In this document: piece after piece, positions 41,497 to 49,392 of the stretch
Numbering within the stretch: the first letter of the stretch is position 1
Layout: the number at the start of each line of letters is the position of its first letter
Origin: QHVT01 sp036399015
Lineage (GTDB): Bacteria; Acidobacteriota; Thermoanaerobaculia; Gp7-AA8
NCBI GenBank assembly: GCA_036399015.1
Contig: DASWNW010000118.1
Location: forward strand, 5,460 to 69,459
DNA length: 64,000 nt
Direction of reading: 5' to 3'
Program-made: the position numbers and the translations under genes
Notes under the pieces: model-generated
The model's database searches: none
Seen by the model: the letters and a program-made list of their open reading frames with translations, nothing else
Told to the model about the DNA's origin: nothing

Positions 41497-42363
41497 CTAC
41501 TCGCGTCGCGTGAGCAGTTCCCGGAACCTCTTCGGCACGGGTGCGGTGAAGACCATGTGTTTTCTCGTGACCGGGTGATCGAAGCCGAGGAGTTTGGCGT
41601 GAAGGCCGAGGCGGCCGATGGGGTTGACCTCGCTGCCGTACATGCGGTCGCCGAGGATGGGGTGGCCGGCTTCGGAGAGGTGGGCGCGGATCTGGTTCTT
41701 GCGGCCGGTCTCGAGCTGCACCTCGAGCATCGAGTAGCGGCCGTTCGTCTCCACCGTCTTGTAGTGCGTCACGGCGTACTTGGCGTCGGGGTGGGCGTCG
41801 ACGCTGACCATCTTCAGGTCCTTCATCTCGCGGAGATACGAGCGGAAGGTGCCGCTGGGCGGGTCCATCTGCCCCTCCACCAGCGCCACGTAAATGCGGT
41901 CGGTGGTGTGGGCGGCGAACTGCTCCTTGAGCTGCTCGCGCGCGTACGCGTTCTTGGCGAAGACCAGCACACCCGAGGTCTCGCGGTCGAGGCGGTGCAC
42001 GACCTGGATGCGCTCCTGCCCCTTCCGCTCGCCGAGGTAGGCGTTGAGGTACGCCTGCACGGTGGTGTCGCGCTCCCGCTCCGTCGGCACGGTCAGGAGG
42101 CCGTGGGCCTTGAAGACGACGATCACGTCGGCGTCCTCGTGCAGGATGGCGAGGCCGGGCGGCAGGTTGCGGTGCACCGCCTTCTCCGCGACGTCGACCG
42201 CGTCCTCCGGCTCCAGCTCGCGCTTCGCGTTCTTCTCCACCTCGCCGTTCACGCGCACGCGTCCCGTCTGCAGCATCTGCCGCAGCGTGGTCCTGCTCGA
42301 TTCAGGGAACAGCGCCGCGAGCGCGTCGATGAGCGCCTGCGGTGCGGAGACCTCGTACCTCAC
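41497..42363 (-). CDS. RluA/RluD-family pseudouridine synthase
   Basis: 288 residues from a GTG at 42363 that overlaps the TPR gene's TGA (GTGA), giving translational coupling. N-terminal S4-like RNA-binding domain (QTGRVRVNGEVEKNAKREL), then the catalytic motif VVHRLDRETSGVLVFAKN with the catalytic Asp, and LETGRKNQIRAHLSEAGHPILGD. It converts specific uridines in rRNA or tRNA to pseudouridine; the target is not predictable. The open frame further upstream is antisense-like and excluded. Confidence 0.93.
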   Translation of the reverse strand: MRYEVSAPQALIDALAALFPESSRTTLRQMLQTGRVRVNGEVEKNAKRELEPEDAVDVAEKAVHRNLPPGLAILHEDADVIVVFKAHGLLTVPTERERDTTVQAYLNAYLGERKGQERIQVVHRLDRETSGVLVFAKNAYAREQLKEQFAAHTTDRIYVALVEGQMDPPSGTFRSYLREMKDLKMVSVDAHPDAKYAVTHYKTVETNGRYSMLEVQLETGRKNQIRAHLSEAGHPILGDRMYGSEVNPIGRLGLHAKLLGFDHPVTRKHMVFTAPVPKRFRELLTRRE

Positions 42364-43151
42364 TGACCCTCGAAGATGGTGTCGCTCCGGAAGTAGACGC
42401 CCTTCGGGAGGTCGCCCGCCTTGCCGAGCTTCTTGACCTCGTCGAAGAGGAGGAGCTGCCGCGAGGCGGCCGGCTCGAAGCGGCGCGCCAGCTCGCGCGC
42501 CTCCTCCTCGTCGTCGGCCACGACCTCGTAGGTGACGAGGTAGCGGCGGCCGTCGAGGTTTCCCTCGACGATGAGGCGGAACTGGCTGGCCTTCTTCGAG
42601 AGGCGGTGCTCGACCTCGCGGATGAGCCACATCGCGTCCTCGTTCGAGGCGTGCAGCGCGATCGCCTCCCAGGCGGCGTCGAGTGCCGCCTTCGCGTCGC
42701 CTTTCGACCAGAGCGCGTAGGCGATGGAGTATTGCAGCCGCGCCCGCTCCTCGACGTCCTCTGCTTCGTCGAGCGCCTCGCGCGCCGTGGCGATGGCCTC
42801 GTCGTGGCGATCGAGCTCGCTCAGCGCGTGGGCGCGGGCGACGCTGTCGGCACCGTCGGCGGCGAGCACCTGCTCGTACGCCTCGCGGGCGCGCTTCTCG
42901 TCGCCGACGTCGGTCCAGTAGTCGCCGAGGAGCTGCCAGAGAGGCCACATCTGAGGAGCCTTGGCGACCCCTTCCTGCAGCGTGCGGATCGCCTTCGTCT
43001 TCTCGTCGCGCAGCCAGTAGGCCCGCGCGAGCACTTCGAAACCGTAGGCGTGACGTAGCTCGATCAGGCGTTGTCCGGCCGCGATCGCGACCTGTTCATT
43101 GCCCGTTTCGAGGGCTTCGTCAGCGTGTTGAATCAGCGCATCAATGTCCAT
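42360..43151 (-). CDS. TPR-repeat protein with C-terminal domain
   Basis: 263 residues from the ATG at 43151. TPR-like helical pairs are visible at about residues 10-145 (GFEVLARAYWLRDEKTKAIR, MWPLWQLLGDYWTDVGDEKRAREAYEQVLA, ARLQYSIAYALWSKGDAKAALD). A non-TPR C-terminal domain of about 80 residues has FRLIVEGNLDGRRYLVTYEVVAD, possibly RNA- or protein-binding. No signal peptide. Coupled to the pseudouridine synthase through the GTGA overlap, which suggests a joint role in RNA modification or ribosome assembly (inference). Confidence 0.75.
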   Translation of the reverse strand: MDIDALIQHADEALETGNEQVAIAAGQRLIELRHAYGFEVLARAYWLRDEKTKAIRTLQEGVAKAPQMWPLWQLLGDYWTDVGDEKRAREAYEQVLAADGADSVARAHALSELDRHDEAIATAREALDEAEDVEERARLQYSIAYALWSKGDAKAALDAAWEAIALHASNEDAMWLIREVEHRLSKKASQFRLIVEGNLDGRRYLVTYEVVADDEEEARELARRFEPAASRQLLLFDEVKKLGKAGDLPKGVYFRSDTIFEGQ

Positions 43152-43345
43152 CAGGCGCCAAGATACAGTCGGGCGGCGGAGGAGGGAACCATGGAGTGCG
43201 AATCGTGCCCGGGACGGTTTCGGCTCGGAGGCCGCCGGCGAGCGCGGCAATTAAGGCGAGGCGGATGTACATCCGGTTATTTAACGATTACCTCTTCCTA
43301 AGCGTCGCGGAGTACACTGCGCCGGGGTTTCCGACAGGAGGAAGT

Positions 43346-43609
43346 ATGGTGAAGCGGGTGCTCGTGCGTTCGCGCAACGGCAACTTGATCCTCGCCTTCG
43401 TGGGCGGCGTGTATGCGCTGAGCTCAGCGGCGGTGTTGGCGTGGTTCGTGGTCGACGTCTGGCAGGCGGCGCGAATCATCGACGTGATTCTGCAGGTGGC
43501 GCTGCTGACGTCCGCGGTATGCGGCGTCTGGTTCGTCTCCATCGCTCTGGCGAATCTGCGCGCGTCTCAGCGCGGCGAGACGTCGAAGCCGGCTTCGATC
43601 CACAGGTAG
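43346..43609 (+). CDS. Small membrane protein
   Basis: 87 residues; ATG at 43346 after AGGAGG (spacing 3-4, somewhat short). Two hydrophobic segments (LILAFVGGVYALSSAAVLAWFVVDVW and IDVILQVALLTSAVCGVWFVSIAL) give a two-pass topology with a basic start (MVKRVLVRSRNGN). No family recognised. Its 3' end overlaps the convergent GT2-like gene by 43 bases. Confidence 0.6.
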   Translation: MVKRVLVRSRNGNLILAFVGGVYALSSAAVLAWFVVDVWQAARIIDVILQVALLTSAVCGVWFVSIALANLRASQRGETSKPASIHR

Positions 43610-44175
43610 CGCAGCGTGTTGGCGTCGCGCGCCTTCGTGCTGATCGCGTAGCCGAGAAACTGCAGGACGCGGCGGAGGGAGGAGTGCGCCGCCGCCTTCG
43701 CGGCGAGATGCGCGCGATGCTCGTCCGGCGTCGCGAAGGTGACGGAGCGGAACGCGCTGGCGAGCCGCACCACGCTCCCCTGCACCGTCACTTCCTCCCA
43801 CTCCCCCTTGTTCGCATAGCGCATGTAGTTGCGGCGGTGGAAGAGCCGCACCTCGCCGTCGTCGCGCGTCACGTGCAGCGGCTTGCCGGCATAGAAAGGC
43901 GTGGAGCGGATGCGGAACCCGCGCGCCTTCGCCGCATTCGCGGCGTCGAAGATCTCCTGCGCCAGCGCCTCGTCGATCGTCTCCCGCTCGCGCACGACCA
44001 GGACCCAGTCCGCCGAGGCGGCATCGACGGCGCGGTTGAACTCCGCGCGGTGTTTCGCCAGCGGATCGCGCGGCGCGATGTCGAGCACGAGCTGCTCGAT
44101 GTGCTCGAACCGCGTCGTCAGCGGCTGCAGGTCTTCGGCGTGAATGTCGCCGAGGGCGACGATGGAGAGGCGCAT
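43567..44175 (-). CDS. Glycosyltransferase-like hypothetical protein (divergent GT-A fold)
   Basis: 202 residues. RAEFNRAVDAASADWVLVVRERETIDEALAQEI resembles the middle of GT2 enzymes, where the metal-binding DxD would stand, but here it reads RERE, so catalysis is doubtful. Later segments VRLFHRRNYMRYANKGEW and VTVQGSVVRLASAF also recall GT2 substrate loops. It may be a small GT-fold protein without transferase activity. Ends at the small membrane protein (convergent overlap) and is followed upstream by repeat D1. Confidence 0.55.
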   Translation of the reverse strand: MRLSIVALGDIHAEDLQPLTTRFEHIEQLVLDIAPRDPLAKHRAEFNRAVDAASADWVLVVRERETIDEALAQEIFDAANAAKARGFRIRSTPFYAGKPLHVTRDDGEVRLFHRRNYMRYANKGEWEEVTVQGSVVRLASAFRSVTFATPDEHRAHLAAKAAAHSSLRRVLQFLGYAISTKARDANTLRYLWIEAGFDVSPR

Positions 44176-44182
44176 GCTTTTT

Positions 44183-44299
44183 GGAGTCTCAGAGTCTCAG
44201 AGTCTCAGAGTCTCAGAGTCGCAGAGTCTCAGAGTCTCAAAGAGGTGCCGAATGCCTGCTTTCCTCTGAGACTCTGCGACTTTGAGACTTTGCGACTCT
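44183..44299. repeat. Arm-loop-arm inverted repeat, AGTCTCAG family, copy D1
   Basis: Octamer words AGTCTCAG, about seven copies, then a unique centre (AGAGGTGCCGAATGCCTGC) and inverted GACTCTGAG/TGCGACTTTGAGACT words. Between the GT-like gene and ymdB; a second copy is at 45093. Confidence 0.9.
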
Positions 44300-44303
44300 A
44301 ACC

Positions 44304-45092
44304 CTACTCCCCCAAGTCCTCCCGGATCCGCTTCACCGCGACGGCGCGCCCGGTGGTCTCGTCCACCTCCACCAGCACACCAGACAGCCGGATGTCGCGC
44401 TTGGCCACCTCCAGCTTCTTGGGGGTGTTCATGAGGAAGCGGTAGAGGGCTTCGTCGGGGCGGAAGCCGATCACGGAGTCGTACGCGCCGGTCATGCCGA
44501 CGTCGGTCTGGAAGGCGGTGCCGTTGGGGAGGATGCGCTCGTCGGCGGTGGGGACGTGGGTGTGCGTGCCGAAGACGCCGGAGACGCGGCCGTCGAGGTA
44601 GCGTCCCATGGCCTGCTTCTCCGAGGTGGCCTCGCCGTGGATGTCGACGATGATCACCTTCGCCTGGCCGGCCAGCTCCTTCAGCTCGCGGTCGGCGCAG
44701 TAGAAGGGGTTGTCGATCGGCGGCATGAAGACGTTGCCCATGAGCTGCAGCACCGCCACGTTCACGCCGCCTGCCGTCTGCCGCACCACGCTCCCCTTCC
44801 CGGGATTGCCGGCCGGGTAGTTCGCCGGCCGAATCACGTGGGGGTAGTGCTCGTAGTTGTCGACGAAGTCCTTCTTGTCCCAGATGTGGTTGCCGGAGGT
44901 GTAGGCGTTGATCGGGAGATCGGACAGCTCCTCCATGATCGCCTCGGTCACGCCGAACCCGCCGGCCGCGTTCTCGATGTTGACGATCGTGAAGTCAACC
45001 ATCTCCCGGCCGACCACGGTCTCCAGCTTCTGGTGCAACGCGCGACGGCCTGGCTGGCCGACGACGTCGCCGATGTAGAGGATGCGGATCAC
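44304..45092 (-). CDS. ymdB: YmdB family metallophosphoesterase
   Basis: 262 residues from a GTG at 45092. IRILYIGDVVGQPGRRAL supplies the first metal Asp; IVNIENAAGGFGV the Asn; TSGNHIWDKKDF the catalytic GNH; VIIVDIHGEATSEKQ and VFGTHTHVPTADERIL the remaining His ligands. YmdB hydrolyses cyclic nucleotides in B. subtilis and influences RNA decay. Its gene follows the RNase Y gene, the conserved ymdA/rny-ymdB arrangement, with repeat D2 between. Confidence 0.95.
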   Translation of the reverse strand: MIRILYIGDVVGQPGRRALHQKLETVVGREMVDFTIVNIENAAGGFGVTEAIMEELSDLPINAYTSGNHIWDKKDFVDNYEHYPHVIRPANYPAGNPGKGSVVRQTAGGVNVAVLQLMGNVFMPPIDNPFYCADRELKELAGQAKVIIVDIHGEATSEKQAMGRYLDGRVSGVFGTHTHVPTADERILPNGTAFQTDVGMTGAYDSVIGFRPDEALYRFLMNTPKKLEVAKRDIRLSGVLVEVDETTGRAVAVKRIREDLGE

Positions 45093-45195
45093 GGTCTCAA
45101 AGTCTCAAAGTCTCAAAGTCTCAAAGTCTCAGAGTCTCAGAGGCGCAGGCGCATCGTCTCTCTCTCTGAGACTTTGCGACTCTGCGACTCTGCGA
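45093..45195. repeat. Arm-loop-arm inverted repeat, AGTCTCA(A/G) family, copy D2
   Basis: About six AAGTCTCA words, centre GAGGCGCAGGCGCATCGTC, then inverted TGAGACTTTGCGACTCTGCGAC words. It fills the whole rny-ymdB gap and touches the ymdB GTG start, so it also carries whatever binding site ymdB uses. Confidence 0.9.
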
Positions 45196-46767
45196 CTACT
45201 TCGCGTACTCCGTCGCCCGCATTTCGCGGATCACCGTCACCTTGATCTGTCCCGGGTACTGCAGCTCGCTCTCGATCTTGCGGGCCACGTCCTTCGAGAG
45301 CCAGATCGACTGCTCGTCGGTGATCTTCTCGGAGTTCACGATGATGCGCAGCTCGCGGCCGGCCTGGATGGCGAAGCTCTTGGAGACGCCGTCCATCGAG
45401 TTGGCGATCGACTCCAGCCGCTCGAGGCGGTGCACGTAGTTCTCGAGGATCTCGCGGCGGGCGCCGGGGCGGGCCGCCGACAGCGCGTCGGCCGCGTTCA
45501 CCAGGACCGCCTCGACCGTGGTCGGGTCGTAGTCGCCGTGGTGACACTCCATGGCGTGAATGATGTCGCGCTTCTCGCCGTACTTCTCCAGCACCTGCCG
45601 GCCGAGCTCGAGGTGCGTCCCTTCCATCTCCCGGTCGATGGCCTTGCCGATGTCGTGGAGCAGGCCGCCGCGCTTGGCGATGGTGTCGTTGACGCCGAGC
45701 TCCACCGCCATCAGGGCCGCGAGCTGCGCGACCTCGAGTGAGTGCACGAGCACGTTCTGGCCGTACGAGGTGCGGTAGCGGAGACGGCCGAGGAGCTTGA
45801 GGAGCTCCGGGTGGAGATCGGTGATGCCGATGGAGAAGGCCGCGGCCTCCCCCTCCTCGAAGAGCTTCTGGTCGAGCTCCTGGCGTACCTTCTCGACCAG
45901 CTCCTCGATGCGGGCCGGATGGATGCGGCCGTCCTGCATCAGGCGCTCGAGCGAGATCCGGGCGATCTCACGGCGGATGGGGTCGAAGCCGGAGAGGATG
46001 ACCGCCTCGGGGGTGTCGTCGACGATCAGGTCGACGCCGGTGGCCAGCTCGAGCGCGCGGATGTTGCGGCCCTCGCGGCCGATGATGCGCCCCTTCATGT
46101 CCTCGCTCGGGAGGTCGACCACGGAGACGGTGTTCTCCGCCACGTAGTCGGAGGCCATGCGCTGGATGGCCATGCCGAGGATCTTCTTCGCCTTCTGGTT
46201 CCCCAGCTCGGTGGCCTCGGACTCGATGCGCTTCATGATGTTCGCCGCCTCGAGACGGGCTTCGTTCTCGATGCCGCGGATCAGCTCGCGCTTCGCCTCC
46301 TCGACGGTGAGGCCGGCCACCTGCTCCAGCTTGTGACGCTGCGCCTCGATCAGGTCGTCCAGCTCGGTCTCGCGCGCCTCGACCCGCTTCTCGCGGTCGT
46401 TGAGGCTGCGGTCGCGCTTCTCGACCTCGGCGATCCGGCTCTCGACCTGCTGCGTCTTCTTGTCGAGGTTCTCTTCCTTCTGCTGGAGGCGCCGCTCGGA
46501 GTTCTTCATCTCCTCGCGGCGCACCTGCGCCTGCTTGTCGAACTCCGACCGCATCTGGAGGAGCTTTTCCTTCGCCTCCAGGTCGGCTTCCTTCACGCGC
46601 GACGCGGCCTGCTTGGTCGCATCATTGACGATCCGGTCGGCGGAGGCCTTCGCCTCGTCGACCTGCGCCTGAGCGCGCTTCCGGTAAATCGCGGCCCATG
46701 ACAGGGCCAGGGCGACGGCGAGGACGATCCCTACGCCGACCGCAATCACGACTTGTAACAGATTCAA
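45196..46767 (-). CDS. rny: Ribonuclease Y
   Basis: 523 residues from a TTG at 46767, seven bases after GGAGG. An N-terminal transmembrane helix (LLQVVIAVGVGIVLAVALALSW) is followed by a long coiled coil (residues about 30-205, rich in Lys/Glu), a KH domain (IIGREGRNIRALELATGVDLIVDD) and an HD domain (VLVHSLEVAQLAALMA, LHDIGKAIDREMEG, HAMECHHGDYDPTTVEA). Membrane-anchored endoribonuclease that starts mRNA turnover. Located next to ymdB downstream and a 6S RNA candidate upstream. Confidence 0.97.
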   Translation of the reverse strand: MNLLQVVIAVGVGIVLAVALALSWAAIYRKRAQAQVDEAKASADRIVNDATKQAASRVKEADLEAKEKLLQMRSEFDKQAQVRREEMKNSERRLQQKEENLDKKTQQVESRIAEVEKRDRSLNDREKRVEARETELDDLIEAQRHKLEQVAGLTVEEAKRELIRGIENEARLEAANIMKRIESEATELGNQKAKKILGMAIQRMASDYVAENTVSVVDLPSEDMKGRIIGREGRNIRALELATGVDLIVDDTPEAVILSGFDPIRREIARISLERLMQDGRIHPARIEELVEKVRQELDQKLFEEGEAAAFSIGITDLHPELLKLLGRLRYRTSYGQNVLVHSLEVAQLAALMAVELGVNDTIAKRGGLLHDIGKAIDREMEGTHLELGRQVLEKYGEKRDIIHAMECHHGDYDPTTVEAVLVNAADALSAARPGARREILENYVHRLERLESIANSMDGVSKSFAIQAGRELRIIVNSEKITDEQSIWLSKDVARKIESELQYPGQIKVTVIREMRATEYAK

Positions 46768-46810
46768 AACCGCACCTCCACGTGGGGAGGCATGTGCGAA
46801 GGGAGGAAAA

Positions 46811-47027
46811 GAATTTCGGAGATCCCCGCCTGAGCCGTGTGGTGATTCTTACCTGAACCTGTACGAGACAGGTGGGCGCCCTACTCGTGCCGTTTTGGCT
46901 ACCTTCTGAGGTCCGGCTTCTGGCCGGACGAAGGTGTGCACGCGACCCGAGACGCGAGCTACCCGGATAAGAAAGTACGGTTCAAGTGCTAGATCTGGCA
47001 TCACGAACCCTGCAGGGACTCCGAAAC
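46811..47027 (-). ncRNA. ssrS: 6S RNA (SsrS) candidate between zapA and rny
   Basis: The 283-base zapA-rny gap holds a long imperfect hairpin on the minus strand. Its 5' end GTTTCGGAGTCCC pairs with the 3' end GGGGATCTCCGAAATTC, and the top contains a strong stem CCTTC-GTCCGGC / GCCGGAC-AGAAGG. The 3' half CACCTGTCTCGTACAGGTTCAGG followed by GGCTCAGGCGGGGATCTCCG resembles the 3' half of E. coli 6S RNA. The zapA linkage also matches E. coli (zapA-ssrS). Length about 217. It would sequester sigma-70 RNA polymerase. Identity by resemblance only; exact ends are guesses. Confidence 0.72.
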
Positions 47028-47050
47028 GGTGAAACCTAAACCCAAGTTGC

Positions 47051-47353
47051 TCAGCCTATTACCTCGCTGAGCCGCTCTGATATTTCCTCCGTCCTCTCCA
47101 GCCAGATTCCAGCCGCGTCGTCGCGCTGGCGCCTGAACCTCGAGAACTCGTCGGCTATGTTCAAAGCCGCCAGGATTGCGATTTTCATCGGGTCGACGGT
47201 CGCTACCTGCGCCGCCACCTCTCGCATCCTGTTATCGACAAATCGCGCAAGCTCCGCTAAATAGTCCGGATCCCCGTTCCCGCGAACGTTGTACGTCTGG
47301 CCGAAGATCTCGACTCCTGTCGAGGATGTGGCCGGATCGTGTTTCGCGTCCAT
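47051..47353 (-). CDS. zapA: Cell division protein ZapA
   Basis: 100 residues. GVEIFGQTYNVRGNGDPDYLAEL at residues 12-34 and DNRMREVAAQVATVDPMKIAILAALNIADEFSR are the ZapA beta and helix core; a C-terminal coiled coil follows. ZapA bundles FtsZ filaments at the division ring. No zapB-like gene is adjacent. Upstream of the 6S RNA candidate on the same strand. Confidence 0.9.
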   Translation of the reverse strand: MDAKHDPATSSTGVEIFGQTYNVRGNGDPDYLAELARFVDNRMREVAAQVATVDPMKIAILAALNIADEFSRFRRQRDDAAGIWLERTEEISERLSEVIG

Positions 47354-47394
47354 AGGAAAAAGTTACCTGAGACGCGGCGGATTATAGCAGAGCG

Positions 47395-48153
47395 CTATTC
47401 GGCTCCGGTGAACGTCGTTCCCGGGCGCCAGTCGACGATCGACGTTCCGTTCTCGCACACCCACGCCACCACGCTCACGCCGTCCCGGAGGACGCCTTTG
47501 CGGCGCTCGATGCGGCTCCAGTCGGCCGCCTTGAAGGGGGCGCCGTCGAGGAGGTAGAAGCGCGACGGATCGTCGCCGGTGTGCCGGATCGAGACGGTCT
47601 CGATCGTCTCGGCGCTGGTGTGGATCACGAGGCGGGTCAGACCGCGCTCGCGGCGATAGCTCGTCACCTTCCCGGCGTACGAGGTGAGCTGATTGCGGTC
47701 GCACGTGACGGCGTCGGGCGGACGGAGGCGTCCGCCGCTGGCGACGGGAGCAGCCGCCGGGGCCGGCGCCGGCTCCGCGGCAGGACGATCGGTCTCGACC
47801 GGCAGTCCGGCCTCTTTCCACGCCGGGTAGCCACCTTTGAGGACGGCGACGCGGGTGAAGCCCTTCTGTGCGAGCACCAGCGCCGCGTCGAGGCTCAGCT
47901 CCTCCGCGCCGCAGGTGCAGTAGGCGACGAGCAGCTTGTCCTTCGGCAGCTCGGCCGCCCGCTCCCCCACCTTCCCGAGCGGCAGCCAGGTTGCGCCGGC
48001 AATCCGTCCGAGCTTGTAGGGGACGCTGCCGCGGACGTCGATGGCGATCGCATCACCGCTCTCGAGGAGCGGACCGAGCTCCGCCGGCGTGAGCCGCGGG
48101 ACGTCGGCCTTGGTGGCGATCGTGGAGGCGAGAACGAGTGCGAGCAGGAACAT
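47395..48153 (-). CDS. Exported rhodanese-domain protein
   Basis: 252 residues from the ATG at 48153. A signal peptide MFLLALVLASTIATKADV precedes the rhodanese domain (residues about 20-120: AIAIDVRGSVPYKLGRIAGATWLPL, LLVAYCTCGAEELS, VLKGGYPAWKEAGLPVE). The active-site loop CTCGAE has the expected Cys, so sulfurtransferase activity is possible. A Pro/Ala linker and a C-terminal domain of about 85 residues with RLRPPDAVTCDRNQLTSY and beta strands follow; unknown. Its start region overlaps the terminator of the upstream protease gene. Confidence 0.82.
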   Translation of the reverse strand: MFLLALVLASTIATKADVPRLTPAELGPLLESGDAIAIDVRGSVPYKLGRIAGATWLPLGKVGERAAELPKDKLLVAYCTCGAEELSLDAALVLAQKGFTRVAVLKGGYPAWKEAGLPVETDRPAAEPAPAPAAAPVASGGRLRPPDAVTCDRNQLTSYAGKVTSYRRERGLTRLVIHTSAETIETVSIRHTGDDPSRFYLLDGAPFKAADWSRIERRKGVLRDGVSVVAWVCENGTSIVDWRPGTTFTGAE

Positions 48154-48154
48154 A

Positions 48155-48190
48155 AAAGAAAAGGAGGCGGACCCGCGAGTCCGCCTCCCC
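48155..48190 (-). terminator. Rho-independent terminator of the M43 protease gene
   Basis: On the minus strand GGAGGCGGACTCGCGGGTCCGCCTCC is followed by TTTTCTTTTATG, a 9-bp GC stem plus T tract, 20 bases after the protease stop. The T tract ends at the start of the rhodanese gene. Confidence 0.85.
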
Positions 48191-48211
48191 TCCAATCAAA
48201 GTGCGTGTGGA

Positions 48212-49132
48212 TTACTTCCCGGAGCGGTAGGACGACCAGTACGAGGCCGCGCGCGAGGCCTGGCCCGCGGTGAACTTGTACATGCAGTAGTCGTCGGTGT
48301 AGTCCATGAAGTTCTCGATCGGGTCGAGGCCGGGGTAGCTCTTGCCGGCGCAGGAGTCGCGGCCGGTCGGGCAGCCCCAGGCGGCCGAGCGCTCGGCCGG
48401 GGTGTCGCTGACGCCGTCGTTGTTGCGGTTGCAGCCGTTCTGGAACGTGTGGTACAGGCCGACCCAGTGACCGACCTCGTGCGTGCCGGTGTCACCCTCG
48501 TTGTACGGGGAGAACGAGCCGCCCGGGACGGTGCGCCAGTCGCAGACCACGCCGTCCTTCTTGGGGGCGCTGCTGTAGCTCGACGGGAAGGTCGCCCAGC
48601 CCAGCTCGCCGCTGCTCGGCTGGTTGGTGTAGAAGTTCAGGTCATCGGCGGTGCCGACGCGGAGCGCCGTCTTCATGGCCGTCTCGGCCGTGGAGCCCAT
48701 CGCCGCGGCGAACCAGCTGTCGTTCGCGGTGCGCGTCACGCCCGCGAGGACGAACTGCATGTTCATGTTCACGCCGCCCGTCAGGCCGGCGTATGCCTCG
48801 TTGAGGACCGCGATCTGATCGGCGATCTGCGCGTCCGTGACGTTGCCCGCACCTTTGGTGTTGGTGATGACGTGGAAGTAGACCGGAATGGTCGTGATGG
48901 CATTCACTTCGACATCGAACCGGCCGCTCTTCCGCTGCTCGGCCATGAGCTGCTCGGTGTACGCGTCCACCGCCTCGACTTCCGCTTCGCTCATGGACGG
49001 CGTCGCGCAGCCGCGCGCCTCAATACGGTTGGCGAACTTCGGACCTTCGGCCAGACGGCCGCCGTCAAATTCCTGTGCGACTGCTCCAAGGGACACAACC
49101 AGGGTCAGGGCAACGACGAGGCTACGATGCAT
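48212..49132 (-). CDS. Secreted zinc metalloprotease, M43 (cytophagalysin/pappalysin-like) family
   Basis: 306 residues from the ATG at 49132, nine bases after AGGAG. Signal peptide MHRSLVVALTLVVSLGAVAQ, a short propeptide with RGCATP (a Cys that may cap the zinc in the zymogen), then IPVYFHVITNTKG, typical of M43, and the zinc motif HEVGHWVGLYHTF (HExxHxxGxxH) with the Met-turn ENFMDYTDDYCM. Extracellular endopeptidase. Monocistronic, with its own terminator. Confidence 0.93.
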   Translation of the reverse strand: MHRSLVVALTLVVSLGAVAQEFDGGRLAEGPKFANRIEARGCATPSMSEAEVEAVDAYTEQLMAEQRKSGRFDVEVNAITTIPVYFHVITNTKGAGNVTDAQIADQIAVLNEAYAGLTGGVNMNMQFVLAGVTRTANDSWFAAAMGSTAETAMKTALRVGTADDLNFYTNQPSSGELGWATFPSSYSSAPKKDGVVCDWRTVPGGSFSPYNEGDTGTHEVGHWVGLYHTFQNGCNRNNDGVSDTPAERSAAWGCPTGRDSCAGKSYPGLDPIENFMDYTDDYCMYKFTAGQASRAASYWSSYRSGK

Positions 49133-49355
49133 TCGATTTTTCTCCTGTTGTCTTGCTGAAGGTCGCCCAATGCGACTGGCCGCCATAGAGCAGCGGAGGT
49201 GCCACGGCGCGCAACGGCGTAAGTGCTTGATTCCATTGAAAGCTCACTTCAGCTCGTGGGTCAGGATCTGCACCTCGTGCTCACTCTTTGCCCCGTCCCG
49301 CTGACCCACCAGCGGCACCTTTGACCCGCTTGGCTTTGTGCATGATCTCCCCACG

Positions 49356-49384
49356 TTGACTTACGCCTCTTCACCGCCTAAGTT
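49356..49384 (+). promoter_or_regulatory. Putative promoter of the imuA-imuB cassette
   Basis: TTGACT at 49356-49361, 17-base spacer, TAAGTT at 49379-49384. A start about seven bases further would place the mRNA end at the imuA GTG, implying a leaderless transcript. No LexA-type operator could be confirmed; acidobacterial SOS boxes are poorly known to me. Confidence 0.4.
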
Positions 49385-49392
49385 ACTTGAAA

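Noticed and set aside
41497..42948. 483-codon frame as the full pseudouridine synthase
   Set aside because: The first 190 or so codons are an Arg/Ala/Gly-rich shadow of the TPR gene; the GTG at 42363 matches the S4-domain start.
43152..43345. Possible RNA gene upstream of the small membrane protein
   Set aside because: A few weak hairpins (for example GGATGTACATCC) but no family resemblance; most likely a divergent regulatory region.
49133..49355. Possible gene in the M43-imuA gap
   Set aside because: Only short shadow frames; I see a divergent promoter region and nothing else.
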